DNA from: UBA5336 sp038745855
GTDB taxonomy: Bacteria; Pseudomonadota; Alphaproteobacteria; Caulobacterales; Hyphomonadaceae
Length of the DNA: 19,109 nucleotides
Direction of reading: 5' to 3'
NCBI GenBank assembly: GCA_038745855.1
Contig: JBCDLC010000046.1
Location: 1-19,109, forward strand
Position numbers and translations under genes: made by a program
Notes under the pieces: generated by a model
What the model was told of the DNA's origin: nothing
Databases searched by the model: none
What the model saw: only the letters and a program-made list of their open reading frames with translations
Shown: positions 1 to 7,698 of the stretch, piece after piece
Layout: every line of letters begins with the position of its first letter
Numbering within the stretch: the stretch's first letter is position 1

Positions 1-1
1 C

Positions 2-118
2 AAACGCCTCCAGGACGCCGGAAAGCCACTCAAGGTCGCCATCATCGCCGTCGCCCGGGTCTTCCTAACACAGCTCAACGCCATCATCCGGGAAGGCCGG
101 AACTACGTCCCAGGCTGA
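2..118 (+). CDS. IS110-family transposase, C-terminal end (partial, runs off left edge)
   Basis: An open frame enters from the left edge and stops at TGA 116-118, giving 38 residues. The peptide contains AGKPLKVAIIAVARVFLTQL followed by NAIIREG. This is the pattern that ends the C-terminal (transposase_20, IS116/IS110/IS902) part of IS110-type DEDD transposases, where a GK-x-K-V-A stretch precedes a helix with L-x-x-L-N-A. The catalytic DEDD part lies outside the window, so integrity cannot be judged. IS110 elements usually lack long terminal inverted repeats. The element boundary should fall between 119 and 190, but it cannot be placed from this sequence alone. A tRNA gene begins 73 nt downstream on the other strand. 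Confidence 0.75.
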   Translation, partial: KRLQDAGKPLKVAIIAVARVFLTQLNAIIREGRNYVPG

Positions 119-190
119 CGCCTAGAACAACAGTTGCTACTGGCTACGGACCGGGGGAAGGATCGGAGAGCAGAAACCCTAGACCCAACA

Positions 191-266
<76 letters not shown>

Positions 267-307
267 GCCGCTGGGAATGGCCCTCTTACTGGTGGGTCAC
301 CGGTAGA

Positions 308-811
308 TCAAGGGGTATCCTCGCCCGCGTCTTCGGAAAGGTCATCGTCCAGATCAATGTCGTCATCATCATCGATCTTGAAGCCGTCTGTCTCGTCATC
401 GAGGATGACGTCTTCGTCGTCGTCATCGACGCCTTCGTCTTGGAAACCGGCCGGAACCTTGCCGGGGGTGACCGCTTCGTCGTCATCATCGTCGGAGCCG
501 GAATCAAGAACAACCTCGTCCTCGTCGGTGCCGAGTTCCTTGGCCGCTTCGGTGTCTTCGGCCTCATCCTCGTCATCGGTTCCGGCGGCGGCAGCGGCGT
601 CTTCGTCTTCCTCGTCGTCCTCAGCTTCGGCTTCTGGCTCCGGCTTGGTGGGCTTGCGCGCTTCCTTGGCGGGTTTGGCCACCGTTTCGAAGAAGGAGAT
701 CGGGTACTCCTTGCCGGTGTAGGGCGAGACCACGGGGTCCCTGTTGAGGTCGTAGAAGTTGCGACCGGTTTCCGGGCATGCCCGTTTCGTCCCTAGTTCA
801 GCCTTCGCCAC
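308..811 (-). CDS. FYDLN acid domain protein (TIGR02300 family)
   Basis: This is a 167-residue protein of unknown function from a family found mainly in Alphaproteobacteria. The N-terminus (LGTKRACPETGRNFYDLNRD then PVVSPYTGKEYP) is the family signature, including the FYDLN motif at about residues 19-23 and a lone Cys at 12. Residues from about 55 to the end are low-complexity and very acidic, with runs of Asp and Glu and a short Ala run. The chosen start is GTG at 811, read VAKAELGTKR, with GGGAGA upstream. The reading frame stays open far beyond it, but that part is only antisense to aroA. The gene is divergent from aroA; a consensus -35-like TTGACA is present on this strand at 911-916, without a convincing -10. 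No molecular function can be assigned. The acidic tail could bind cations or basic proteins, which is inference. Confidence 0.88.
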   Translation of the reverse strand: MAKAELGTKRACPETGRNFYDLNRDPVVSPYTGKEYPISFFETVAKPAKEARKPTKPEPEAEAEDDEEDEDAAAAAGTDDEDEAEDTEAAKELGTDEDEVVLDSGSDDDDDEAVTPGKVPAGFQDEGVDDDDEDVILDDETDGFKIDDDDDIDLDDDLSEDAGEDTP

Positions 812-988
812 GCGCAGTCTCCCGAGAAGAGCGATATGGGCAGCCTCAGAACCCTCAGTCGGCTTCTGGATGCCAATGAAAGAGGGGCGCTTGCCATAGG
901 GGCTCGCGGCTGTCAAAGCCCAACTGTTCCAAACGTTGCAGGGTATTCCGGCTGCAGCGGCTGAATGCGACAGGGAGCGCGCGCACCG

Positions 989-2317
989 ATGGTCTGGACC
1001 TCGCATCCTGTGCCGAGAATTGTCGGTCAGATCCGTGCGCCCGGCGACAAGTCCTGCTCCCACCGGGCGCTCATACTGGCGAGCCTGGCAAAGGGGACGT
1101 CCACGTTTTCGGGCATGCTCGAGGGGGACGATGTGCTGAGGACCGCTGGCGCCTGCCGCGCGCTCGGCGCGGGTGTTGAACGCCTGGGTGTGGGGCGATG
1201 GGAGGTGATCGGCCGCGGCGGTTTTCTGGCGCCGTCGGCGGCGTTGGATTTCGGGAATTCGGGCACCGGCTCCCGGCTGATGATGGGGGCTGTTGCGGGG
1301 TTTCCGATCGACGCGCGATTTATCGGGGATGAAAGCCTCAGCGGGCGACCCATGGGGCGCATCATCGACCCGCTCACCGCGATGGGCGCGAAGATCGATG
1401 CCAGCGATGGTCAACGGCTGCCCCTGGTCCTGACTGGTCGCGAGCGGCTGAGCGCCATCGACTATGCGCCGCCCAAGGCGTCTGCCCAGGTGAAATCCGC
1501 CGTCCTCCTCGCAGGGCTTCGGGCTGAAGGCCGCACCGTGGTGCGCGAAGCCAGCGATACGCGGGATCACACGGAGCGCATGCTCAGGGCCGCTGGCGCC
1601 GAATTGGAGATCCGCCGGGAAGGGCCAGGCGGCCCGCGCATCGTCAGCCTCGAGGGGGGGCAGGCGCTGTCGCCACTCCAGACGGCGATCCCCGGTGATC
1701 CGTCGTCGGCGGCGTTTCCGATCGCGGCGGGTCTGATCAGCGCCGATGGCAATGTCCTGGTCGAAGGCGTGATGTCGAACGATACGCGGAGCGGGCTCTA
1801 CGATGTGCTGGCAGCCCGGATGGGCGCTGTGATCGGCGCTGACGAGGCGGGAGACGTCTGCGGAGAGCGGACCATTGATCTGCATGCCTCATCGGGTGGT
1901 CTCAAGGGAACAGATGTGCCGCCCAGAACCGTTCCGTCCATGATCGACGAGTTCCCGATCCTCGCTGTCATTGCGGCCTTTGCCGAGGGAGAAACCCGGG
2001 TCAGCGGTGCCGAAGAGCTGCGGGTGAAGGAAACCGACCGGATTGCCGCCACTGTCGATATGCTTCGCGTGAACGGGGTCGAGGCTGAGGCGCTGGACGA
2101 TGGCTTTGTGGTGCAGGGCTGCGGCGGTCCACCGCCTGGGGGCGGCGTGGTTGAAACGCGCCATGATCACCGGATTGCCATGAGTGCGCTTGTCATGGGT
2201 ACAGCGGCGCAGTCCCCAGTGGCCGTGGATGATCTCTCGATGATCGAGACCAGCTATCCAAGGTTTGTGGCAGACATGGCTGCGATCGGCGCCGAGATAC
2301 GGGATGTTGCCGCTTAG
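989..2317 (+). CDS. aroA: 3-phosphoshikimate 1-carboxyvinyltransferase (EPSP synthase)
   Basis: This enzyme transfers the enolpyruvyl group of PEP to shikimate-3-phosphate, the sixth step of the cytoplasmic shikimate pathway. The 442-residue protein shows PGDKSCSHRALI (K21, S22, R26), FGNSGTGSRL at 88-97, SAQVKSAVLLAGL, GDPSSAAF, MIDEFPILAV with the catalytic Asp at 320, RVKETDR at 345-351 and HDHRIAMS at 392-399. The arrangement resembles class II (CP4-like) enzymes of Alphaproteobacteria. The residue matching Ala100 of CP4 is Gly (NSGTG), so the glyphosate-tolerance residue is absent. A Cys sits after DKS, where Ile or Leu is usual. ATG 989 is preceded by GGGAG about 12 nt upstream; an in-frame ATG at 965 would add eight residues but lacks a ribosome site. 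The neighbour upstream is the usual one, but cmk and rpsA do not follow. Confidence 0.96.
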   Translation: MVWTSHPVPRIVGQIRAPGDKSCSHRALILASLAKGTSTFSGMLEGDDVLRTAGACRALGAGVERLGVGRWEVIGRGGFLAPSAALDFGNSGTGSRLMMGAVAGFPIDARFIGDESLSGRPMGRIIDPLTAMGAKIDASDGQRLPLVLTGRERLSAIDYAPPKASAQVKSAVLLAGLRAEGRTVVREASDTRDHTERMLRAAGAELEIRREGPGGPRIVSLEGGQALSPLQTAIPGDPSSAAFPIAAGLISADGNVLVEGVMSNDTRSGLYDVLAARMGAVIGADEAGDVCGERTIDLHASSGGLKGTDVPPRTVPSMIDEFPILAVIAAFAEGETRVSGAEELRVKETDRIAATVDMLRVNGVEAEALDDGFVVQGCGGPPPGGGVVETRHDHRIAMSALVMGTAAQSPVAVDDLSMIETSYPRFVADMAAIGAEIRDVAA

Positions 2318-2388
2318 GGACCGCCCTCGTGGAAATTTCACCGCTTCGGGACCGGAAATCTTAAGGCTGTTTCGGTACCTGAATTCTC

Positions 2389-3696
2389 ATGTCGACGATG
2401 GGAATTCACGCGCGGCCAAACGAGCGGGAGCGCCTGGAACAGGGCATCGGTCGGTCGCTCGCGGGCGATGAGGCGGGCCATGTGGTGATCCCGGCCATTG
2501 TTCTCCTGATTGCGCTGGCGGCGATCATTGGCGGCATTTATGACTGGCGCGCTCTGACGGCGCAGCGCGCTGAACTCAAGGCCGCGGCAAATGCTGCCGC
2601 ACTTGATGGTGCGCAGGCGCTTGGGTTTGACAGCACGACGCCGGCGCGGGTCGATTTTTCCGCAAAGGCGGTCATCGCAAGCCGGTTGGGCGGGCAGTCG
2701 TTTGATGCGATCACCGATCCGGATTTCCAGGAGAACAGGCTTGGCATTACCCTTTCGGCGCCGGCCAATGTGCGGTTCCCAGGTCCGTTGAGCCTTATCC
2801 AGACCGTCGATGTGACGTCTCAGGCCGCGCTTTTGAGCGCTGAAAGCATCGTGTGCATGGTCGCAAGGCCCGACCCCAAAACCGGTGCAACCGGTGAGAT
2901 CACATTGGCCGAGAATGCCAAGCTTGATGCCGGTGGTTGTGTGATCCATTCCGATGCCGATCACGAGGACGCGATTGTCACAGCGCCCACGGCAACTCTC
3001 GCGGCTGCGGCTCTGCACCGCGCGGCTGGGGACAGTGCCCACGAGGCGGCACTGGATGCTTCGAGTATCCAGGTGGTGCCGAACCGGCCCGATGTGCTCG
3101 CGGGCCTACCTGCACCGGACCTGGCATCCAGCGCGTGTGACCATTCTGGCAAGGTGGTCACCGGGCGCGAGCGCCTGTCCGGGGGTGTCTATTGCGGCGG
3201 GCTCACGGTCGATGGCGGCACGGCCCTGCTTCGGAGCGGTACGTATATCATCAGGGACGGCCCGCTGGCTGTGTTGAATGATGGGCGGCTGAAGGGAGCA
3301 TCGGCGGGGTTTTACCTCATGGGCAAGGATGCGGTCGTTGCCTTCGACCCCGCGTCGAACATCGCCCTGTCTGCCCCAAAGTCCGGCGAGATGGCAGGGC
3401 TGTTGATCCGCGCAGCGCCCCAATCTGATAAGCGGGTGCACCGGTTTGCCAGCGACGATGCCCGGAAGCTGACAGGCACGATCTATCTTCCCGGCGACAG
3501 ACTCGAGATCGAGGGCGCGGACCCGACGGCGAACCGGTCCGATTTCACCGTCGTTGTTGCAGGGGAGATCGCCCTGGCAAGAGATGCGCACCTGACGCTC
3601 CGCACATCCTATGGGACATCAGACGTCCCGGTCGCCAATGGTCTGGGACCCGTCAAGCAGGCCATCCCCACATTGGTATCTGTCCCGGCGGGTTGA
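2389..3696 (+). CDS. TadE/TadG-like Flp pilus-assembly protein
   Basis: This 435-residue protein has a membrane anchor at about residues 31-51. It is followed by an N-terminal Tad-type segment (YDWRALTAQRAELKAAANAA), the pattern of PF13400, in which small residues and a helix follow the single membrane helix. Most of the protein should be periplasmic. The C-terminal half (about 220-435) is Gly/Asp-rich with short repeated strands (GGVYCGGLTVDGG, LLRSGTYIIRDGPLAV, GASAGFYLMG, LTGTIYLPGDRLEIEGA). This suggests a beta-helix and matches TadG-related proteins of Alphaproteobacteria. In tad systems such minor pilin-like proteins help assemble Flp pili, but no other tad gene is near, so it is an orphan here. 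The start at 2389 lacks a clear ribosome site; ATG 2398 is equally possible. It lies 71 nt after aroA and may share its transcript. Confidence 0.75.
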   Translation: MSTMGIHARPNERERLEQGIGRSLAGDEAGHVVIPAIVLLIALAAIIGGIYDWRALTAQRAELKAAANAAALDGAQALGFDSTTPARVDFSAKAVIASRLGGQSFDAITDPDFQENRLGITLSAPANVRFPGPLSLIQTVDVTSQAALLSAESIVCMVARPDPKTGATGEITLAENAKLDAGGCVIHSDADHEDAIVTAPTATLAAAALHRAAGDSAHEAALDASSIQVVPNRPDVLAGLPAPDLASSACDHSGKVVTGRERLSGGVYCGGLTVDGGTALLRSGTYIIRDGPLAVLNDGRLKGASAGFYLMGKDAVVAFDPASNIALSAPKSGEMAGLLIRAAPQSDKRVHRFASDDARKLTGTIYLPGDRLEIEGADPTANRSDFTVVVAGEIALARDAHLTLRTSYGTSDVPVANGLGPVKQAIPTLVSVPAG

Positions 3697-3924
3697 GACG
3701 GGGGCGCTGCCCTTTAAGGCCGGCTGGAATGCCCATAAGACGCCATGGTTTGGACCGATGGCGCGCAAGATGTGGTTGTTTGATCACTCTGTCATCGTTC
3801 TTCCGTAGGCGCTGGGACGCGACTGGCGGAAGGCGGCGCGTAGCTCGAGGTGAAGCCCCCCTCGCTCATGCTGCGCGCCGCTCCTTTTTCGGGGGCAATC
3901 CGCGATTTCGTGTACCGCAGCTTG

Positions 3925-4788
3925 CTAGCCTGCGAGCGCGCCGCCAGCGATCGGGCTCATGATGAGCAGGACGCCCCCCAACAGGAGCCGGTAAAGCACG
4001 AAGGGCAGAAAGCTCATGCGTTTGACGACGGCCATGAGGATGAAGATCGATGCAAAGCCCGCAACGAACGACAGGCCGGCAACGATCAGGCCATCATTGA
4101 GGGTGGTGACGCCAGGCAGGTCAGGATCGGCATCGGCGAGTTGGAGGACAGCGTAGAGCCCGCCTGCCGCCAGGAGCGGTGCCCCGATCAGCATCGAAAA
4201 CCGCGCCGCTTCCGTCCTCGAATATCCGAGTGCACGGGCGGCGGTCATGGTGATGCCAGACCGCGACGTGCCGGGAATAAGGGCGGCGATGGCCTGGGTC
4301 GCGCCGATGATGATGGCATGCATGACCGTCATGTCGGCTTCCCCGCGGGTCTGCTTGCCGAACACATCGGCCAGCCATAGGGCGATGCCGAAGACAATGG
4401 TGGCAAGGGCCACCGTCTCCAGGCTTCGGAGCCCATCCTGCAGGGTTTCGGGGAAAAACAGTTCATGGGCTAGGGCACCGGCGACGCCGATGGGCATGGA
4501 GGCCAGGATGAAGATGGCCAGCCAAGCGTCGCGGCTGAGCCCTGACTGCCGGAAAGGGGCATTGACCAGTTCGAAGCCGCCAGCGATGGCCCGGCCAACA
4601 TCGCGCCAGAAATAGGCCAGCACGGCAAACAGGGTGCCAAGGTGGGCCATGGCGTTGATCATCAGCTCGTCGCGGGCTTCCAGGCCGAAATAGTCCGCTG
4701 CCAGGAGGACATGGCCGGACGATGATATGGGCAGCCATTCGGTGATGCCTTGTATGATCGCGATGATTGTAAGTTGCAGGATCGACAT
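3925..4788 (-). CDS. uppP: undecaprenyl-diphosphate phosphatase (BacA/UppP)
   Basis: This integral membrane enzyme dephosphorylates undecaprenyl diphosphate. It recycles the lipid carrier for peptidoglycan and other envelope polymers and can confer bacitracin tolerance. The 287-residue protein has the two family motifs. The first is QGITEWLPISSSGH at 13-26, with the Q-x3-E pair (Q13, E17) and the SSSGH loop. The second is PGTSRSGIT at 172-180. Several hydrophobic segments span the rest, as expected for about seven to ten helices. The start ATG 4788 (MSILQLTIIA) places the first motif at the usual depth; the frame extends 47 codons upstream but that part is not hydrophobic. A GGAG lies about 12 nt before the ATG. 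The gene is convergent with the TadG-like gene and divergent from the Zur-like gene. Confidence 0.96.
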   Translation of the reverse strand: MSILQLTIIAIIQGITEWLPISSSGHVLLAADYFGLEARDELMINAMAHLGTLFAVLAYFWRDVGRAIAGGFELVNAPFRQSGLSRDAWLAIFILASMPIGVAGALAHELFFPETLQDGLRSLETVALATIVFGIALWLADVFGKQTRGEADMTVMHAIIIGATQAIAALIPGTSRSGITMTAARALGYSRTEAARFSMLIGAPLLAAGGLYAVLQLADADPDLPGVTTLNDGLIVAGLSFVAGFASIFILMAVVKRMSFLPFVLYRLLLGGVLLIMSPIAGGALAG

Positions 4789-5056
4789 GGCGGACGAGCG
4801 CTCCGGCTTTCTGGCAGGGCAGGGACCGCCGGTGTTCTGACAAGTTTTCCAGCCATGGGAAAGCGCCAGGCGGATGTCTTTTACAGAACGTTCGCGTGGA
4901 CGTGGCTTGGCACGTATCGCGCGCGGCACACCAGCGGGCTACCGCAGGCCCTCCCTACCGGAAGACGCGTGTGTCGCGGACGCGCAATGCATGGTATTGG
5001 TCGCATATAACTCGGGTCGCCCTTTCATTTATTCTGGAGACATCCACGTTGATCCC

Positions 5057-5551
5057 ATGGCCCACGACCAACACCCCAAGCCCAACCTTCCCTGCACGCC
5101 GGCCGATACCCATGCCTTCCTCGCCGAAGCGGAAGCGCTGGTGGCGTCCCGTGGCCAGAAACTGACCAGCATCCGCCGCAAGGTGCTCGAACTGCTTCTT
5201 GATGCTGAAGGGCCAGCAAAGGCCTACGATCTCCTGGATCGGCTCGATGGCGAAGGCTCTGCGAAGCCGCCGACGGTTTACCGGGCGCTGGATTTCCTGC
5301 AGCAGCAAGGTCTCGCGCACAAGATCGAGAGCCTCAATGCCTACGTCGCTTGCGGCCATACGAGCCACGCGCACTCCGCGCTGTTTCTCATCTGTGACGC
5401 GTGCGGCAGCGCCGAGGAACTCCATTCGGTCTCGACCAGCGCGGCACTCGAGCATGAAACAGCCTCCGCCGGTTTTTCTCTCTCCCGGGCGGTTGTGGAG
5501 GCGCGCGGCGTGTGCCGCACGTGCGATGACGGCGGAGGCGCCCAAAGCTGA
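5057..5551 (+). CDS. Fur-family transcriptional regulator, Zur-like
   Basis: This 164-residue Fur-superfamily repressor has a winged helix at about 28-95 (LTSIRRKVLELLL, then KPPTVYRALDFLQQQGLAHK) and a C-terminal metal-binding and dimerization domain. Visible metal ligands are C99-G-H101 with H104 and H106 (CGHTSHAH), C113-x2-C116 and C153-x2-C156. The pattern AYDLLDRL...PPTVYRALDFL...HKIESLNAYVAC is closer to zinc-sensing Zur of Alphaproteobacteria than to Fur, Irr or PerR. It is therefore likely to repress zinc uptake genes when zinc is sufficient. No such target gene lies beside it. ATG 5057 gives a family-like N-terminus; GGAG sits 17 nt upstream, which is long. An upstream in-frame ATG at 4991 would add 22 residues with no homologous look. 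It is convergent with the PilZ gene. Confidence 0.88.
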   Translation: MAHDQHPKPNLPCTPADTHAFLAEAEALVASRGQKLTSIRRKVLELLLDAEGPAKAYDLLDRLDGEGSAKPPTVYRALDFLQQQGLAHKIESLNAYVACGHTSHAHSALFLICDACGSAEELHSVSTSAALEHETASAGFSLSRAVVEARGVCRTCDDGGGAQS

Positions 5552-5575
5552 GGCGATCGCCAGACTGCGATCGCC
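5552..5575 (+). terminator. hairpin just after the Zur-like stop codon
   Basis: A perfect inverted repeat, GGCGATCGC-CAGACT-GCGATCGCC, begins on the base after the stop codon. It has nine base pairs and a six-base loop. No T-tract follows, so it would be a weak intrinsic terminator. Its place between convergent genes makes a terminator or transcript-end stabiliser likely. The function is inferred. Confidence 0.4.
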
Positions 5576-5625
5576 GTGTGGGGTGTGAGGGAACGACTAG
5601 GGGAGGGCTGCTGCCATGGCGCGTT

Positions 5626-5958
5626 TTACGCCTGGAAGCGTAGTCCCGCGTCGATATGGTCGTGCCAGGCAACCGTCGCGTTTCGCGGTTCACGGAATCC
5701 ATCCACCATGACCCGGACATTGTCGGGCAGTCCAGCACGCTCTGTGAAGCGAATGCGGACCCCGCGGTTGGACATGTCCATCACCACGCCGCGCCGCTTG
5801 AAGCCGGATGGATAAATCACGGTACACGGCTTGTATGCGGCTGAACGCTCCCAACGGCGCTTTCGAAGTTCGCGTTCCGCCGCCGACTGGGCGTTGACCG
5901 ACACGTTGCGGCCATCTGTGCCGGTAAAAATCGATTTTAACAGCTGGCCCATTGGCAT
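5626..5958 (-). CDS. PilZ domain protein (c-di-GMP binding)
   Basis: This 110-residue protein is a single PilZ domain with a short N-terminal extension. The c-di-GMP-binding signature is complete: R34-x3-R38 in RKRRWERS and DMSNRG at 61-66, matching [D/N]-x-S-x-x-G. It is followed by alternating strands and the terminal AGLRF typical of the family. PilZ proteins act as c-di-GMP receptors that alter motility, surface polysaccharide or other outputs; no partner is visible here. ATG 5958 (MPMGQLLKSI) has GAGGG about 10 nt upstream. A longer frame from GTG 6009 is possible but less likely. It is convergent with the Zur-like gene, leaving 74 nt between them. Confidence 0.85.
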   Translation of the reverse strand: MPMGQLLKSIFTGTDGRNVSVNAQSAAERELRKRRWERSAAYKPCTVIYPSGFKRRGVVMDMSNRGVRIRFTERAGLPDNVRVMVDGFREPRNATVAWHDHIDAGLRFQA

Positions 5959-6105
5959 GACTGAGCGACCCTCATTCTTGTTTCGAAGCGGCACGGTTGT
6001 CACCGCCACTGCATTTGACTCGGTTCTCTTCTGGCAAGAACCGTGCCGGCCGAGTTCAGCCGTGACACGATAAGGTTTTGTTAAGGTTCGGGTTTCTTCC
6101 GAGCC

Positions 6106-7698
6106 TTACCGCGCGACGGCAGACGCCCGTCTCAGCGGACTGCTCGAGCCAGGTTCCTCAAGTGTTACGTCATACCCCCAAAGCCGGGCGACGTGCATGA
6201 GGACTTCTTCTGCATCGCGTTCGTTCAAGCGCGCGCCACTCACACTGTTGCATGCAAGTTTCAGGGTTCTGTCGCCGAGCAGGTCCACATCGACCACCTG
6301 TATGTCGGGATCGGTCATCGATGGGTCGTAGCTCCTGGCAAGCGCCTCCCGCACGCCGCGGTAGCCCTGTTCGTTCTGGATGTCGGTGACGCGGTAGTGG
6401 CTGGATGTTTCCTTGTCTGACAGATTGAAGAAGCCGAACTGCCGGATCAGTTTCGGTGACAGGAACTGCTGGATGAAGCTCTCATCGCGATAGTTCGCCC
6501 AGACATCCTTCAGCACGCCGCGCCAGTCGCCTTTTCCTGCTATGGCGTGAAACCACTCGCGATCCTCATCGGTGGGGTCGACGACGATACGCTTGATATC
6601 ATCCATCATGGCGTAACCGAGCGCGTAGGGATTGATGCCGAAATAGCGCGGATCGTCGAAATCGGGCTGGGCGACCACGCTGGTGTGGCTGTGCAGGATC
6701 TCCAACATGGTGCCGTCGGTGATCTGGCCGCGTTCGTGGAGCGTGTTGCAAATGTAGTAATGGCAGAGGCAGGCGCAGCCTTCGTTCATGACCTTGGTCT
6801 GCCGCTGGGGATAGAAGTACTGGGCAAGGTGCCGGACGATGCGAAGGAGTTCGCGCTGCCAATTCGGCAGAACCGGGCTGTATTGCTCGAGGAAGTAGAG
6901 GAGATTCTCCTCTGGAAGATTGAGATCGGGGCCATTCGCCGGGCTCGACTGCCCAGGCGTGGACAGGCCCCGGTCGCGTTCGAGGGCCACCCACAGGTAG
7001 TTAACATCCGCCTCTTCCTGGGCCAGCCTTTCCCTCTGCCGTGCTTTTTCCTCCTTGAGTGACGGCCGGGCAGGGCGCTCATAGCGGAAAACGCCCTGGC
7101 CCATCAGGGCATGGGCACTGTCGAGGATGCGTTCGACTTCAAACTCGCCGTGGCGGGCTTCGCAGTCGGAAACGAAATTGCGGGCATATTCGAGATAATC
7201 GAGTATGCCGTCGGCTTCTGTCCACATCTTGAAGAGATGGTTGTTCTTGAAGAAGTGGTTATGGCCAAAGGCGGCGTGGGCCATGACGAGCGTCTGCATC
7301 GCCATGGTGTTCTCTTCCATGTTGTAGCTGATGCAGGGATTGGAGTTGATGACGATCTCATAGGCGAGCCCTCGCAGGCCCTTCCGGTATTGCCGCTCCT
7401 CGCGCACGAAGGATTTCCCGTAGGACCAATGCCGATACATCAGCGGCATGCCGATGGAGGAATAGGCGTCGAGCATCTGCTCCGATGAGATGATCTCGAG
7501 TTGGTTCGGATAGATGTCGAGCCCAAGATCATTGAGCGCAATGTCTTCGATCGCGTCATAGGTCCGGTTCATGGCGTCGAACGACCAGTCCGGCCCCTCG
7601 AACAGCAGGGGCCGATGTTTGCGCGCCGGGGGAATGGCCCGGCGTTCCGGCTCAGCGGCCGCTTTCGCGTTCGGTGCAGGTTCAACGGCGTCATGCAT
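6106..7698 (-). CDS. SpoVR family protein (YcgB)
   Basis: This 530-residue protein is full-length for the SpoVR/YcgB family (E. coli YcgB is 510). Recognisable blocks are GPDWSFDAMNRTYDAIEDIA, YPNQLEIISSEQMLDAYSS, YRHWSYGKSF, YEIVINSNPCISYNMEENT, FGHNHFFKNN, and in the second half NEGCACLCHYY and GINPYALGY. The biochemical function is unknown; family members were first linked to spore cortex formation in Bacillus, but Gram-negative bacteria carry them with prkA and yeaH. It starts at ATG 7698 with AAGGGAG seven to eight bases upstream. It overlaps the yeaH stop by eight bases, so translation is probably coupled. It is the last gene of the operon. An alternative upstream ATG at 7716 lacks such a ribosome site. 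Confidence 0.95.
   Translation of the reverse strand: MHDAVEPAPNAKAAAEPERRAIPPARKHRPLLFEGPDWSFDAMNRTYDAIEDIALNDLGLDIYPNQLEIISSEQMLDAYSSIGMPLMYRHWSYGKSFVREERQYRKGLRGLAYEIVINSNPCISYNMEENTMAMQTLVMAHAAFGHNHFFKNNHLFKMWTEADGILDYLEYARNFVSDCEARHGEFEVERILDSAHALMGQGVFRYERPARPSLKEEKARQRERLAQEEADVNYLWVALERDRGLSTPGQSSPANGPDLNLPEENLLYFLEQYSPVLPNWQRELLRIVRHLAQYFYPQRQTKVMNEGCACLCHYYICNTLHERGQITDGTMLEILHSHTSVVAQPDFDDPRYFGINPYALGYAMMDDIKRIVVDPTDEDREWFHAIAGKGDWRGVLKDVWANYRDESFIQQFLSPKLIRQFGFFNLSDKETSSHYRVTDIQNEQGYRGVREALARSYDPSMTDPDIQVVDVDLLGDRTLKLACNSVSGARLNERDAEEVLMHVARLWGYDVTLEEPGSSSPLRRASAVAR

Noticed and set aside
812..1885. Long minus-strand open frame continuing upstream of the FYDLN gene
   Set aside because: It is antisense to aroA, has no family resemblance, and the FYDLN family N-terminus begins at 811 with a ribosome site. 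The openness is explained by high GC.
5552..5575. GCGATCGC as a HIP1-like repeated palindrome
   Set aside because: The octamer occurs here only as part of the two stem arms, and HIP1 is a cyanobacterial feature. A simple hairpin explains it.
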